A DNA stretch of 64,000 bases from Gavia stellata (Eukaryota > Chordata > Aves > Gaviiformes > Gaviidae). The number at the start of each line of letters is the position of its first letter. The stretch's first letter is position 1. The stretch is taken from NCBI RefSeq assembly GCF_030936135.1, contig NC_082597.1, positions 78,784,495-78,848,494 of the forward strand, read 5' to 3'. Both the position numbers and the translations under genes were made by a program. This document shows, piece after piece, positions 38,751 through 51,624 of the stretch. The notes under the pieces are model-generated. The model was given only the letters and a program-made list of their open reading frames with translations, made no database searches and was not told the DNA's origin.

Positions 38751-41700
38751 TCCCTGCTGCATTGACTGAGTCCAACCTTACTAAACTTAATTTCTGTAGC
38801 TGACATAGCTCATCTGAAGACATACCTTCAGCTAAACTGTAATGAGTCTGCATGAGTATTTAAATGCATATAAAATCTTGTATTTAGATTTTTAAATACT
38901 GTTTATATTCTTACACTGAGATATAAAACAAAAAAAGCACCTTTGAAAATCTGCTGCACCTTCTTTAGTGTCCTGTAGCTTTAGGGCTTTGGGTTTTTTT
39001 GCTTTTAAGTGCTAAGTTTCACATTGGATGAGTCATTTGAAGGGCAAGTGGAAGAACATCAGTGAGTACCATTCTGCTTTTTGTTGTTACATGCTTCCTG
39101 TTGTTTGGCTTAATTGTAGCAACGTCTCATGAAATTAAAAAAAAAAGGCATAAAGCAGTCAAATTATTATTTCCTTCCCAATAGTAGGAACTGCAAATAT
39201 AAAAGAACTGGTTTTGAAAATAATATGATGTGAAGAGTAGTATATCGTGGAGGTAGCATAAGGAAATAGTGGTGAAGATGTACAATTTATGAAGTGTGTG
39301 CAGTGACAAGAGTTTACCTCAATTCCTCATGGAAGAGAGGAGCCAAATCAAATCTCTAGGCCCAAGATGAAGAGTGATGATTACTTTGAACCTTTAATTA
39401 ATGTCCTCTGGAGCATAATACAAAACTCACTGATAATTGAGATATTAATATGGGAGAAGGCACAACTTCTAATTTTTAAAGAAGTAAGATTTCTGACAGG
39501 GACAGGCTGGACTTTGCATCTCAACATATACATGTATGATGTGTATTAGCCAACTATGGGCATAAGATCCTGGGTATGTATCCTTTGACACTCTATTTCT
39601 AGCCTTGAGTCAGAGGTCACCTGCCTCGGATTCAGGTCTTATATTTCATATCAGTAGGACAATTCACGGTACGCTGTATTTCAGAGTAGCTGAACATCAG
39701 TTATTCTCCTGACTCAGCTCTGCAGGCTCCTTACTAATACTTGAGAGCTGCAGGCCTCAGCCCATCTTCAAATCCAGACTTACAGATATGCTGGAGATGA
39801 CCTGAGGAGTTGCCTGTTTCTTATGCCAAATTACAGTATCATTTAATCTCCTAAACATTCTGTGACCATTACCACCTGAAATATTTTGGCCGAGGCTACT
39901 TAAGACTTCTCATGTAACTGATTAGTTTTCACCTAGAACAGTTTTTAGTGTTTGTAGATCTGACCTCAGTGATCAGAATTTATTTTGATCTTATAAAAAT
40001 TGCACTTGCATCTAAAATGCTTCTGCTATGATGTCAAAGAGGAAAGATGCTAAATAATTTTTGCAAAACAAGGCAATGTTGAACAATGTTACAGTGATGC
40101 CTGAGTGAATAAAATAGCAATATAGCAAGCCCCTGCAAAATTTTGTAATAACTTTAATATAATCTATTGTCTATAATTAAGTAGAAAGTTATAGAAATCA
40201 CCCTCAACTTCAATTGACCATTATCAATTGAATTCTCTTCGCAATGCAACCAATGAAAGGCCCACTGAATTCAATGGGACCTCACATGTTTAAGCACAAA
40301 CAGACTATTCCTTTGCAGTTGATCCAAAGCCTATTGAATTCATACAGAAAACATTCTGTACACATGCAGTGGACTTAAAATTAATCTCTTTCTGATTTTT
40401 ATCTTTCAGGAAATGAACTTTTCCAATACCTAAGAATTAGCTAAAGACAGTGACTGGTGATTACTCTCATAAAATAACAATGGTATATCAAAGTGCATGA
40501 CAACCCACAATAGGAAATAAAAAAGAATGATGATAATAGAAATGTAGCTGTAGTCCTCAGATAACCCATACTGAGAAAAAGGACACTCTTCTAGCCTATG
40601 CCAGGGGAAACAAGAGCTCTGCAGCACTCCATGGAATGTGCTGACTGATTTAAAAGCAATAAATGCAACGCAAATTTAGCTTACACCTGAAATATGTTAA
40701 TTATGACCTATTAGCAAAGTTGTCTTGTATCTGCTGATACCATTATTTACAATTTACTATTTCACTACTCTCAAATTCTCACTAGGCATTCACATTTTTA
40801 GCTGAAAAATGCACAATAATCTACTTTTTATAGTCTTGATAAATTATGGTGTTTGGACTTTCAAAAAACGTCAGTTGTTTTCCTACCTCTCTCACTCCAG
40901 TTTTACTTTTTTTCCCCTTATTCTGGCCATTGCTTTGAGTGTCAAATAAAAATGAGTGATGTTCATAAGCTAAAGATAAGCACAAACGCGTCCTGATTCA
41001 AATTGCAATAACACTGAATCTTGGTTGAAAGAAGACTATTCTTTAATAAAAAAAATAAAATTATTTCCTTGTAAAGGTGAATTATTAAAAAAGCCAAAGC
41101 CACGTCATAAAACATTTAATAAGAAATTTTTAGTACCTTCTATATGTTTTCCAAATTCAGCTAGATCTGCTCAATACTTAAGTTACACCTACATTAAAGT
41201 GGGCTATGATTTTTTTTTTTTAAATCCTATGAAAGTATATTTACAAGCAAAAGCCCTTGTGTGGACCTAACTGTATATTCGCACTGTGGGTGACCCCAGT
41301 CAGTACCCGAGGAAGCATACTTGTTATATGTGAGAGACTCAGAGTATTTAGGAAAACAGTGGTTGAAAAGCAGCTTTGACAAGCACCATGTCCCAGCTGG
41401 TAGCATCTGCCATAGCAGAAAGCTTTGCAAAGGCATGGGTGAAGCAGAAGTCGGCTGTTATTACAAATCTTAGATGTAGATACATTTTTAAAACATAGTA
41501 TAGAGATCACCTGAGCTCTCCTACAATGCAGTCAAACCACAGGTGATGGGTCAGTTTTAGCCACCTATGACAAGTCTTGATGCTGCCTTCCACTTGATAA
41601 GAAAACCTGAAGATTAACCCTGGAGTACCCAGATAACTTATTTCCTTGGTGGTGAGGGCAGGGAGGCCCATCCAAAGCCAAAGGTACAACTGACACTCAC

Positions 41701-42302
41701 AGCACGGATCTGGAATCAGAGGAGTGGTGGTACCTACGGATGGCAAAGTTTTACTCGCACTCAGGTGCATAAATATGCATTTTAGAGTCTGCAGGGAGGA
41801 AGGTGCGCTCTCCGTTTCTGAGACTCACCCAACATTCAGGTGTGGGAGATCCCAGCGCAGCGCTTTGGGCAGGACCGACCCACGTAGGACCATGGTGTCT
41901 GCACCAACAGATGGAGCCAGCATGTTGCCTGCTGGGGCCCTCCTTTTTGTGCTGGGAGCCTGGGCCCCTGCCCCCAGGTAGTGTGACTGCTGCCACGAAG
42001 CAGAGATTTTGCAGTGCTGGTGCTGAATATAATAGGGCAGGAGCATCACGGTGGTTCTCACTCTGCTTAAAATCTAGGCCTGAGCTCCACTGTTCAATGG
42101 CTTAGTCATTTAAACCACCACAGTTAGAATATATGACTTTCCTGAAAAAACTGCGAAGCTGATGAAAAGAGAAGGCTTTCTCTCACAGAATGTAAACAGA
42201 AATAGGGCACAGCAAAAGAAAAACAATCTAAGGTAAGCTAACAAGATTATTATAGATAAGGAATGTATATGCAGTAACATAAAGAAAACTTTGTTTTTCC
42301 AT
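38751..42302. other. Intergenic sequence between CR1 fragments
   Basis: AT-rich non-coding DNA with a modest GC increase at about 41,790-41,990. No gene, RNA or repeat is recognised. Confidence 0.55.
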
Positions 42303-42475
42303 GAGGGGGTCAAACACTGGAATAGATGCCCAGAGAACTTGTGGATTCTCTATCCTTGGACATATTCAAAACGTGACCAGACAAGACCATGAGCAATCTG
42401 ACACAGTTCTGCTTTGAACAATGGACTAGATGATCTCCAGAGGTCACTTCCAACCTAAATTTTATGATATTAGAC
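42303..42475 (+). mobile_element. CR1 LINE 3' tail fragment
   Basis: Sequence of the form GGTCAAACACTGGAATAGAT through GACTAGATGATCTCCAGAGG and CTTCCAACCTAAATTTTATG is the 3' end of a CR1 element in + orientation. Only about 170 bases remain, a severely 5'-truncated copy. Confidence 0.85.
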
Positions 42476-44239
42476 TGTTTACATGCTCATGTATATACAT
42501 CTGGAACGAAGTGTGTATTGGTTTTGTAATACAGAAATAAACTATCCACAAATGCACAATTATACAGTTAAAAATAAATATGGTATGGATAGAGTACATA
42601 AGCTATACAGTAGAGTTGCCACACATATAAACTATAATACAAAGTGCATCCTCCAAACAATTATTACCACAACACATGATAGGTTTCACTTTTCTCTGAA
42701 GACCATCTGACAGATGTCCCAGCAGCAGGGCATTATGCCAAGCAATGCTTAAAATGTCCTAGAAGTCATAAAGCACTTTGCACAGAGTTAATCTCTAAAG
42801 GGAGTTACTTCTGCTTGTGTACACAATTACGGTTCCTAGGAACTAGTAAGATACACAAGGCATCAAGAGTTGAACTACTTCTGTATGTACTGTTGCCCTT
42901 ATTTGCACTGTGCAACGTTTAAGAGAGCCTCTCTTGTAAAAAAAAGAACTCGTTGTGCTATCTGTTCTGCAAACAGAGAGCAAACCTGGCTCAGACTGTA
43001 GGGTGGCCTAGTGCTGCTTTGTTTGGTCCCACAGAATCTGTTCCAGACAACAGAGAAAAGCTCCAGATCCTATACCTGAAAAAGACTGATTTTTGCTAAC
43101 TACTGTACTTCTATATACCAGGTTATTAGTATGGAATTAAATAACATAAATGGGACGCAGGATTCCCTTTATATTATTCAACACACTTCACCCCAGAATG
43201 AAAAAGATATTTGCTTGAAGGTAAGCATTTATATCATACCTTTTATTACTTCAAGCCCATATATTCCTTTTTTAATTCCCCCCCTTATCTGAAACCTGGG
43301 GTATTGCACATGCCTGGCACGTTCCCAATGTTATGCACCATTTTCTAAGAAATAGAATATTTATGTCATTATTTCCAAAGACTTATCTACACTCAGAACT
43401 GAATCATCTGTAGCCGAACCAGTGGATATTGTTTCAGTTACAATGCCCCGGGCACTCATCCCGCAAGTCCTGGATTTGTGCCTAGAGAAGCAGTGGGTTC
43501 TGGGAGAATTTTAAAACCACTTTTGAGCTCTTGGACAACAGACAAAGAAGTAAAATTTTAAAATGCATTTAGTTAGCATGATAAAACTCCAGGAGCCGTT
43601 TAAATTTTTTTTTACTGGTAGCGTTCCAGTTCGAATTGGTAAGTTGCATCCTGCATCAGCTTCATGCATTACCTGTACCAAGCTTGCTCATGTACAGGAG
43701 AAGCACGCATCTTTTCAATACACACTGCGTATTACTACTGATCATCTGAAAACAGGCTTCAGGTAAAATATCCCACTATTTCTTTCTGGCAGAAGTTTCT
43801 TCACAAGTAATCTGGAATGCTTACCATGTCTCTATTCTGTGGGCTATCTTTTTATAATAGCACTGATAATAACATATATGGTGAAGTTTTCCCATCACTT
43901 TCCGTTAAAGGACCCAGTCTTTAGCTACTTTATAATCTTCCCAACATCTAACCGTTCTGGCTGTTTTGCAATAGGCTAAAAAATACTCCAGAAAACGGAC
44001 ATAAACAATTCAGCACTTTCTAAGAGCAAGGCTAAGAAAAATCATTTGGTTTGTCCCTGTTTTTTTTCCCCTTGAGTGCCTGTAGCACTCCAGCGTTTTC
44101 TGCCAGGAGCTTGAAACTTCATGTGAGAGAGAAAGGGAGGGGACAAGGCGTAGCATATGTGCAGAGTAGGACTTGCCTCACCACCTTCTCCTCATAAAAG
44201 TAAACCATAACAAGCTAAACACATTTAAATAAATTTCTA
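42476..44239. other. Intergenic sequence
   Basis: AT-rich non-coding DNA; I see nothing recognisable in it. Confidence 0.55.
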
Positions 44240-46000
44240 TGTGGAGAAGGCTAAGCAAGCCCACAGCAAGACCTAGCAGTCTCCCCTCCTGTCCTCCAAC
44301 CTTGCTCTCACCTTTCAAGTGCCCCCTCTCCAAAACAGGGGAAGAAGCACCAGCTGGAGACACCAGAGGGGCAGCAATGGCTGCTGGTGGCAGGGGCAGT
44401 ATGGCTGTCACCTATAGCGCTGGGCCCAACAAATCTGACAGCCTGGGGGGGGCTGAAGGCGAGGCGGCCCTGGCCTTGCTCTCCTCTATGGCCTCCATGC
44501 CTGGCTGCCACATACCCAGCTTCCGCTTGATAGTATCGGAGTCGGGGGTGGGGGGGGCGGCTCTTTTTCTGGTGTTTGGGATAAAATGGGGCTGAATATA
44601 CAGCGATCTCTTGGAGAAGTGGGGGTGAAGCGGAGCTCCGGGGCCGCAGGGGAGGCTTGCGGGGCGGCAGGGACCCTGGTTCCCAGGCAGAAAGGGATGG
44701 CTGAGGCAAAATGGTGCTGCTGTGGCGGCGTGGGGGGAAGATGGCTCCACAGGACCACCGCCGCCCTGGCGGCAGGCTGGGTGTGGGTCCTGGTTCTCAG
44801 GCAGAGCGGGACAGAAACGGTGAGGGGACTAATCTCATAAAATGCAGTTTTCTCCATTAAGAAAAGAACGTTCACAGCTACTTACTGCACTCTAGCTTGC
44901 TGAGGCGGCTGAGCCCATCCTGCCAGGAGAAGGGTTGAGTTTTCCTGAGCACAGGCAGGAGAGCCACGCAGGCCCACCCGGGCCCCAAGAGGCAGCTACC
45001 AGCTGTGGCTGGCAGCCACCAGGCAAGGCAGGCAAGCTCCGGAGGGCCACATCTCCCAGGGCCCGGCTCTGGGACCAGGCCCGGGCAGTGCCCCTGGGGG
45101 CTGGCTGCTGTGGGGGGCAGCTGGGGGCTGCCGTGCCCACCCCTGCCTACAGCCGCCAGCTGGGAGCCAGCAGCTCCCACAGCTGAAAACACACCAGTAA
45201 ACAGCTGAGCCCCACTGGGGCAAATGGTCTCTCCCAGTACCTGGGCCAGGAGCTTAAGGCCACCTTTATTTTTCAGCTTTATCACCTGCAGAAATAGGGT
45301 GCGTACCATCACGCCAGTTCCTCCAACAGCGCTTGAACCTGCTGAGCCCTTCCAGACAAATTTGAGTGAAGTGTGGTGATCTCAAAGATAATTACGATTC
45401 TACTTAATTAGCAGCCATGCAGAGGAGGTAAGTGCCCTGCTACAGGGAAGGCAGGCAGAAACTGTTGCCTCTCCCTTGGCAGCAGAAGCAGCGTGAATCT
45501 GGCAGGATTACTTCTAATCAGCGATTAAGAAGTAATTTATTGCAATTTATTTTCGTTTGGTGAATCAAAAAGGCTCTCCCCAGTGTTGCATTGCCCTGTG
45601 AGCTGCAGTAGCAGCTGCTTTTGTTTGCCGTTGCTCCCCACGCTCGGGACGAAGGCTTGCCGGTGGGTGGTTGCGTGGAAGGGTTTGGATGGGCCGTGAG
45701 GCGTTTCCCACAGGGCCTGCCTGATCCCCCCACTGAGGCCGCGGCGGCGGCGATGGCGGCAGCCTCGGTGGCCCAGGTGCAGTGCATGCTGCCTTGTTAG
45801 AGCGGGAGATTGTTCACGGCTGGGAAAGCCCGGCTCCTGCCTGCAGCAGGTGTCCGTGGGCCTTGTCCTCTTCCCCACCCTGAGTGGGCTTCGAGTGAGG
45901 CAGTGAGGGTGCCTCGCCTTGGGAGTACAGCTGGGAGGCTGCCCTTCCCCGCAATGGTTGCTCAAGGGCTGAGGTTACACTTAACAAGACTTCTGGGGGT
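44240..46000. other. GC-rich, CpG-containing block of unknown role
   Basis: Two GC-rich patches, about 44,270-45,230 and 45,590-45,960, interrupt AT-rich intergenic DNA. They include GCGGCGGCGATGGCGGCAGC at 45,741-45,760 and AAGATGGC at 44,738-44,745, both like YY1-type promoter sites. Open frames occur on both strands, as GC bias predicts, and none resembles a known protein. It could be the promoter of a non-coding RNA, a distal enhancer, or a decayed insertion. Confidence 0.45.
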
Positions 46001-46019
46001 GATCTTGTCTCAATGGATA

Positions 46020-46750
46020 TGTGACTGCAGAGGAGGGAGGAAACCATTTGGTTAAAATGTCTCAAGGGGAAAAGTGCATAATGGGAGAAGAAGGCAGAGG
46101 TAAGGGCAATACAGCCTGACAAAACTGGGATCGATTGGTAAAACTATGCTGAAGGGAAGGACAGACAATAATTGTGAATGGGAGTTGTGGAGCAAACAGA
46201 CCAGAACTAGGCAATGGGAAGAAAGGGAGGCTGGAACATGTTGTGCAGGGGAACTAAGATGGGAAGAAACCATGAACTGGGCAGAGGAAAAGAAGAAGGG
46301 ATAGCCGGATCTAGTTGTCTGTACGTAAAACAGAAGGAGGGACTCTGTGACTGTGAGGGAAGCAGATGCCCGTGATGGGCAGTGAGCCTGGGGAAGAAAC
46401 AAGTCTTGACAGGGAGCCAAGATGCTCAAGGAAAAGAGGGTTGTTTGGCACAAAGAGCCAGAAAAGGGACAAAGTAGGCCTGCACCTCATTGTGCAAAGA
46501 AAAGGACAAGAGCAGGGTAAGTGCTGAGGGATAAGGAAAGAGGAAACTAAACGTGACCTGGCAAAGAAACTATATTGAATGTACTGAGAATCAATGACTC
46601 TCTCTCAAAATGAGAGTATGGCTGGCTGGGTAAAGAAATCAAGATTGGAATAGGAAGAATGAGAAACCTAGAAGGAACTAGGGACAAAGGATCAACTTGG
46701 GATAGAGGCAGGACTCTCTAACAGACTAGCAGGAACAGAACGGTGGTGAT
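46020..46750 (+). other. Purine-rich stretch (G+A skewed on + strand)
   Basis: Some 700 bases in which the + strand is strongly enriched in G and A, with many GGGAAG, AGGAAA and GGGACAAAG-like runs. It follows directly on the GC-rich block. No protein or recognised repeat was identified. Confidence 0.5.
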
Positions 46751-49337
46751 GCTGCATGCATAAAATTGGAAATACAGAACATAAAATGCTTCTCTGCAAA
46801 CCTGAACAGGAGCCCAGGGTTCTCGAATCTCACCATTCCCCTGCTGTTCCTGGTATCTGTGAAACCCACAGGGAAAGAGCTCCACCCAACACAAGTATCT
46901 GTGTATTTAGAGCATGTTAACTTTTCTTCTATTATCCGTTCCTTTCTTCACTTAGGTGACAAAGGTCCTTGAATTGCTTCTCAAGTCTTCAGTCCTAAAA
47001 ACACAGAATGGAATTTCATCTGTTTGTCTTTCGCTAACCTTACACTCACAACAGTGCTAAAAGACCGCTATGGCTGCAAAGTCAAGTTAGTTAAGAGTGG
47101 AAATCTGTTATTATGGGTATTTCTGCAATATTAATTTAGCATTTTACTTAGACGTGTTATGGTACTTGAATTACACAGTCACAGATTGTTTCTTCCACGT
47201 GCTTCTGTCTCTGCAGATGAATCAGCTCTGTATGCTAGATAGCCCCACTGCTTTGGATCAAACAAAGAATGAAAAGAAAATTACAATCTCAAAGTTCAGG
47301 CAGTCTGTCCCTACTCAGGCGGTAGATTTAGTCTTTTCAGCTATCATAGAGTTCTTTTGCTAATCTGGACAAAACACCTCAACAAATTTTTTTAGTGTGA
47401 TCAGTGGTACTTTTTTGTTTGTTATCTGAGTACAAAGTTTGAGGATCCAGATCTGATTTGCACAAATACTTAACGCTCCCAGCTACCGCTGTAGCCAATA
47501 GAAACCGTGCTTTGAATATTTAAGGTACTATAAAATACAAAGTAGTAGAACAAAAGAGATTCTAGCAATCTAAAAATAGGCAACCAAATTAATAAATATT
47601 ATTTTACTTTAATTTCTACATGCATTTTTTCTCTCATTAGTCAAATAGAGATAATTTTTCCTCTTGAACTCACAGGAATTTTAAAAATAAATGACAAGAC
47701 ATTATATAAAAAGAGTATTTCATTGCAAATACCTAAGTAGCTTCATCTTCAGTGATGGTTTAGAGAACGTGCGCTATATTAAGCGCAAAGGTTGTACATT
47801 TGACAATAATGAGAAAACGTTTTGAAGCAAGCACCATCCATCCTATGTAATAAAAAGTGGAGAGGTAGGACGGAGGAAAGATGTATGCATTCATATAAAG
47901 TAGCATCATAACGCAAATCCATGGTGAAGCAAATCAGGGAAGAACAGGCAATGCTTCCTTTTCTGTTTCCTGGCTTCTTAGTGTTTGAGGTTGACCCTTA
48001 CTGTAATGTTCTTTTAACACAGTTTTGCAAAGGATTTATTTAAATTTGCATATATTAACATACAAACCTTGCAGTAGGTTTCTCCAGGTTAGTCTGCAAT
48101 TCTCTTCAGCCTGTAGATAAATCATTTATTCTGCTCACTTTCAATCCCTTAAATTACCCTTTTTATATTAATTATTAGTATATTTATGTAATGCTTTCAT
48201 TCTGAAGTGTTTTAAGTCAGATAGTGACTGCTATGCCCACCAGTGCAACTCAGCTTCCTACTCTTTAATAATACAGCTAAAATACAGAACTGGACTTGTA
48301 AACCCAAGGGATTCCTTCTAAACCTATTCACTGTGTTCCTGTGTAAAATCATGGAACAGTATAAGCACGTGGACAGGAGGTATCCAATTAAAACTACCAG
48401 AGGAAGTTCAACAGAACTGAACTATTCAAACAGGGATTTGACTAAGTCACAAGTATTAACACTTACGTCATTTAAGTTTCTGTGTCATCAGAAGGATAAT
48501 ACAGTTTTTTTGTTGTTGCCTTCCTTGAATTTTATTTTACTACAGGCAAAAGAAAGATCTCACTAACCTACCTATGGGCACCAAATTCTACATATACTAA
48601 CTGTTGCTGTGGATCCCCTTGCCCAAATACCAATTTCTGTAGCTCGTGCTATGTAACAGGATCACAGCCCACAATAGGATGGCTGCAGACTGAATCTGAT
48701 CTTTCTGTGATTGTTAACAGCCTTGCATTACTACAACATACTCTGATGCCTTTCCAGGAAGTAATTCTGGGATGCCTGTCTTTGCAAATATTCTTTATAA
48801 ATGTTAACCAGACAGGTATCTGTGGTGCGTATACCCTTAATGCTGTCCAGTCTAGTGATAGTACAGATCTTTTTTATTTCTACAGATCTTTTGTTGCAGA
48901 AAAATCAAAAGACTGGCTTTTTAGTTTGCTGAGAAGTTGAAGAGTGAAAAATAAAAGGCAATGGGTTTTTGTACTAAAGCTCTTGAAAAGCTCTAATCAC
49001 AGTGCTGGTTCACTTCAAGACACCAAATCAAATCTTAGCCTTTTATGTAGGAGTAATAGAACGCCATTGCACAGGATTTCTTCTGGCTCTGCCATCTCAT
49101 GGTGTGCAGTGCAAGTATTTGCTCTAGCTAGCAGGTGAGGAGATACCACGTGAAAACAAACAATGAGCCTGAACGAGATTGAAATCTTGGGAAGTTCCTG
49201 TTACTCAAACCTTTTAACTATCTTATCTTTCCATAACAAACAGGACTAACAGCTCGGTGAAACTACCTGGAGGTATCTGGATTTTCTCACAAGGAAATTT
49301 TTCAGCCTGGAACACACTGAATAGGTAAATTAGTTTT

Positions 49338-49371
49338 GATATTTTTTATTATTTTTTATTATTTTTTTTCA
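49338..49371. repeat. AT-rich short tandem repeat
   Basis: Three near-copies of an ATTTTTTATT unit. It is simple-sequence DNA in the intergenic region. Confidence 0.7.
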
Positions 49372-51547
49372 TCTCTACTGCTAAGAGTCACTGTAAGGGA
49401 TGTAGCAGGAGAAGGCAGCCATTTATTAGAAAGCTGACTTTCAAAAAGTTACCCACAAACTAACTAGCATTTGCTATAATCAGGAATGCATTAGTAGAAT
49501 AAACCTAATTCTACTTTTATTGTTTCTTATTAAGAATGAGGAATTCCAGAGAAAGCCATATTGCAATACGAGTCAATATTGGAGTTGATAATTTGCACAA
49601 TAAATCCAGTAAAACTGGAGATTATGGAGCTTTTTATGCTTCATCTAGCTAAAGAGACTCAGAGCCAGTTAACAAAATAACAGACTGAAAATTTCTTACA
49701 GAAATTTCCTGTTGTAGTATATCCTAGTAAAACCTTAAAACTCAAAAGTAACCTTACAGCTTTTTTTCTTCTGTAGAATGCAGGAGCTTCATATTACAAC
49801 TTTTCAAGCATTTATGGGTTACATAGTATTCAAGTAGTTAAGGCTGTGGCCTGAAGACATTGTTATGATAATCCTGCCTGAATGTCTTCTTTCTGTAATG
49901 TAGTATCTATGAGTTTCTGCATGAAGGGTCAGATTCTCAGATGAAAAAATAAAAGGTAAGTGTCCAAATATCCCTGGGCCGGGATCTGTAATCCTTATTG
50001 GAACGATAGCTTACATTATAGCAAAACATTTTGTTATAACATGCATTAAATGAGATTTGTAACTGAGATCTCACACCAAAAACTATATATGATACATAAT
50101 ATGGTTCTCATCTGTTGATGATGTTAATCCAAGCAAGTGTAATGTAAATGTGGTATAATGCTTCATTTTGCTTTAGGTATACTACAGGGTGTAAGGCATG
50201 GCAGCTGGCTGGATACAAAGAACTTTGCTTCTTAAGTAAGATTTCATTTGGCTTCATCTCTGGACTGGCAGCTTCTGCTGTAGACTTGATCCTGACTTCA
50301 CAGGAATTACAAATAATAGATAACCTCAGCTATACCGCAAATTAGAAGTTAGGCACAACTATATAAGCTACAGGAGAGATCGTATTACCAACCACCTCAA
50401 AGCAAAAGTTTGTTTACTAGAAAATACATGAGATCTGGGCAGTCAACAGCATTATTATGCAAACAGTTCCGCAGTGATCAGCCAGCCAGTCTGACTGGCC
50501 ACCACTGCGCAAGGTCACAGGGTTCCTCTCCTCAGGGCTCCTTTTTGCTGCAGTTCAAGACAAGTCCAACACCTTAACCTATGCTTCTCCACTGCACTTC
50601 TGCACTGCATACTGGACCCATGTGCTGGTCGCCTTTATAGCTCTCTGCTTGCTGGTCTGTTGAGTGTGTTTTTAAGCTTCTTAAATATATGCCTAGGTAC
50701 AAGAAGTAGCCATTGGACCACAAAAGCCCAGCCAAGCAGAGAAAAACCCCTTATTACTTAGTGCCACATCTGACATGTTCTAACAGAGTGGAGTAACACC
50801 TCTACTTTTGTCCCTATTTTATATATATTTTATTTCTGCAAATATTTTGGCAAACATTTTCAACATCTGATATTTGACAACCAAGAAAGACCTTTATGCC
50901 AGTTCACTGACAAGTTCTTAAAATAATATTCCCAAGGTTCATTTCTCTGACTTAGGTTTTTTAACAGCAGCAACTTATTCAAGCAAAATTTGAGTATTTG
51001 CAACTTCCTGTCTGGCTTTCTCTCTGCCCATCCTTTACAGTAACATGCTTGATTTAAATCCATTCCTTCCAGTCTCTATAATGTTTTATTTCCGTTTACC
51101 TTTTTTCTCCTTTTTTTTTCTTTGGTACTGTCTTCTCTTTGGTTTTGTTTGTGCTCCTTTTTTCCATTACAGTTCTGCCTCTCCTTCGAAATGGCTTTTC
51201 TCCCTTTCACACTGCTTCACGCATTGTTGCTGTTCAGAACAGATAAGGACCTTGTGACAGAGGTCCTTTCGTTTTTTTGTCAGAAAGGTGCAAAAGACAA
51301 CCTGTTTAATCGAAGGACATTCCAGTCAGTTACACTCCTTAGTTTTTCAAAGCAAACTCATATATTCAGACTTCGTTATAAACAGCTCAAACTACATTCA
51401 AGGTCAGAAAGACTGCAGCTAACAGAGCAAATTTCCCCCATCATTAACCCTTTTTAATATGTATTTTTTCCACATACGACTATACTGAAAGGATTACATT
51501 CTTACTGATGCTAATGTTACTGGACTCTAGAAAATGGATTTTAATTA

Positions 51548-51624
51548 TAGGAATTTGTTTATTATTATTAATTCAATAATTATTCATTTAATAATTGTTA
51601 ATTATTGGATTAATTTATTATTGG
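51548..51624. repeat. AT-rich tract with TAATTATT inverted motifs
   Basis: Almost pure A/T sequence with several TAATTATT and AATAATTA cores on both strands. These resemble homeodomain core sites, but in AT-rich DNA they are expected often. Function is unknown. Confidence 0.4.

Noticed and set aside
44239-45312. Overlapping open frames of 75-144 codons on both strands
   Set aside because: Same GC-bias effect. No recognised domain, no consistent frame and no supporting splice structure.
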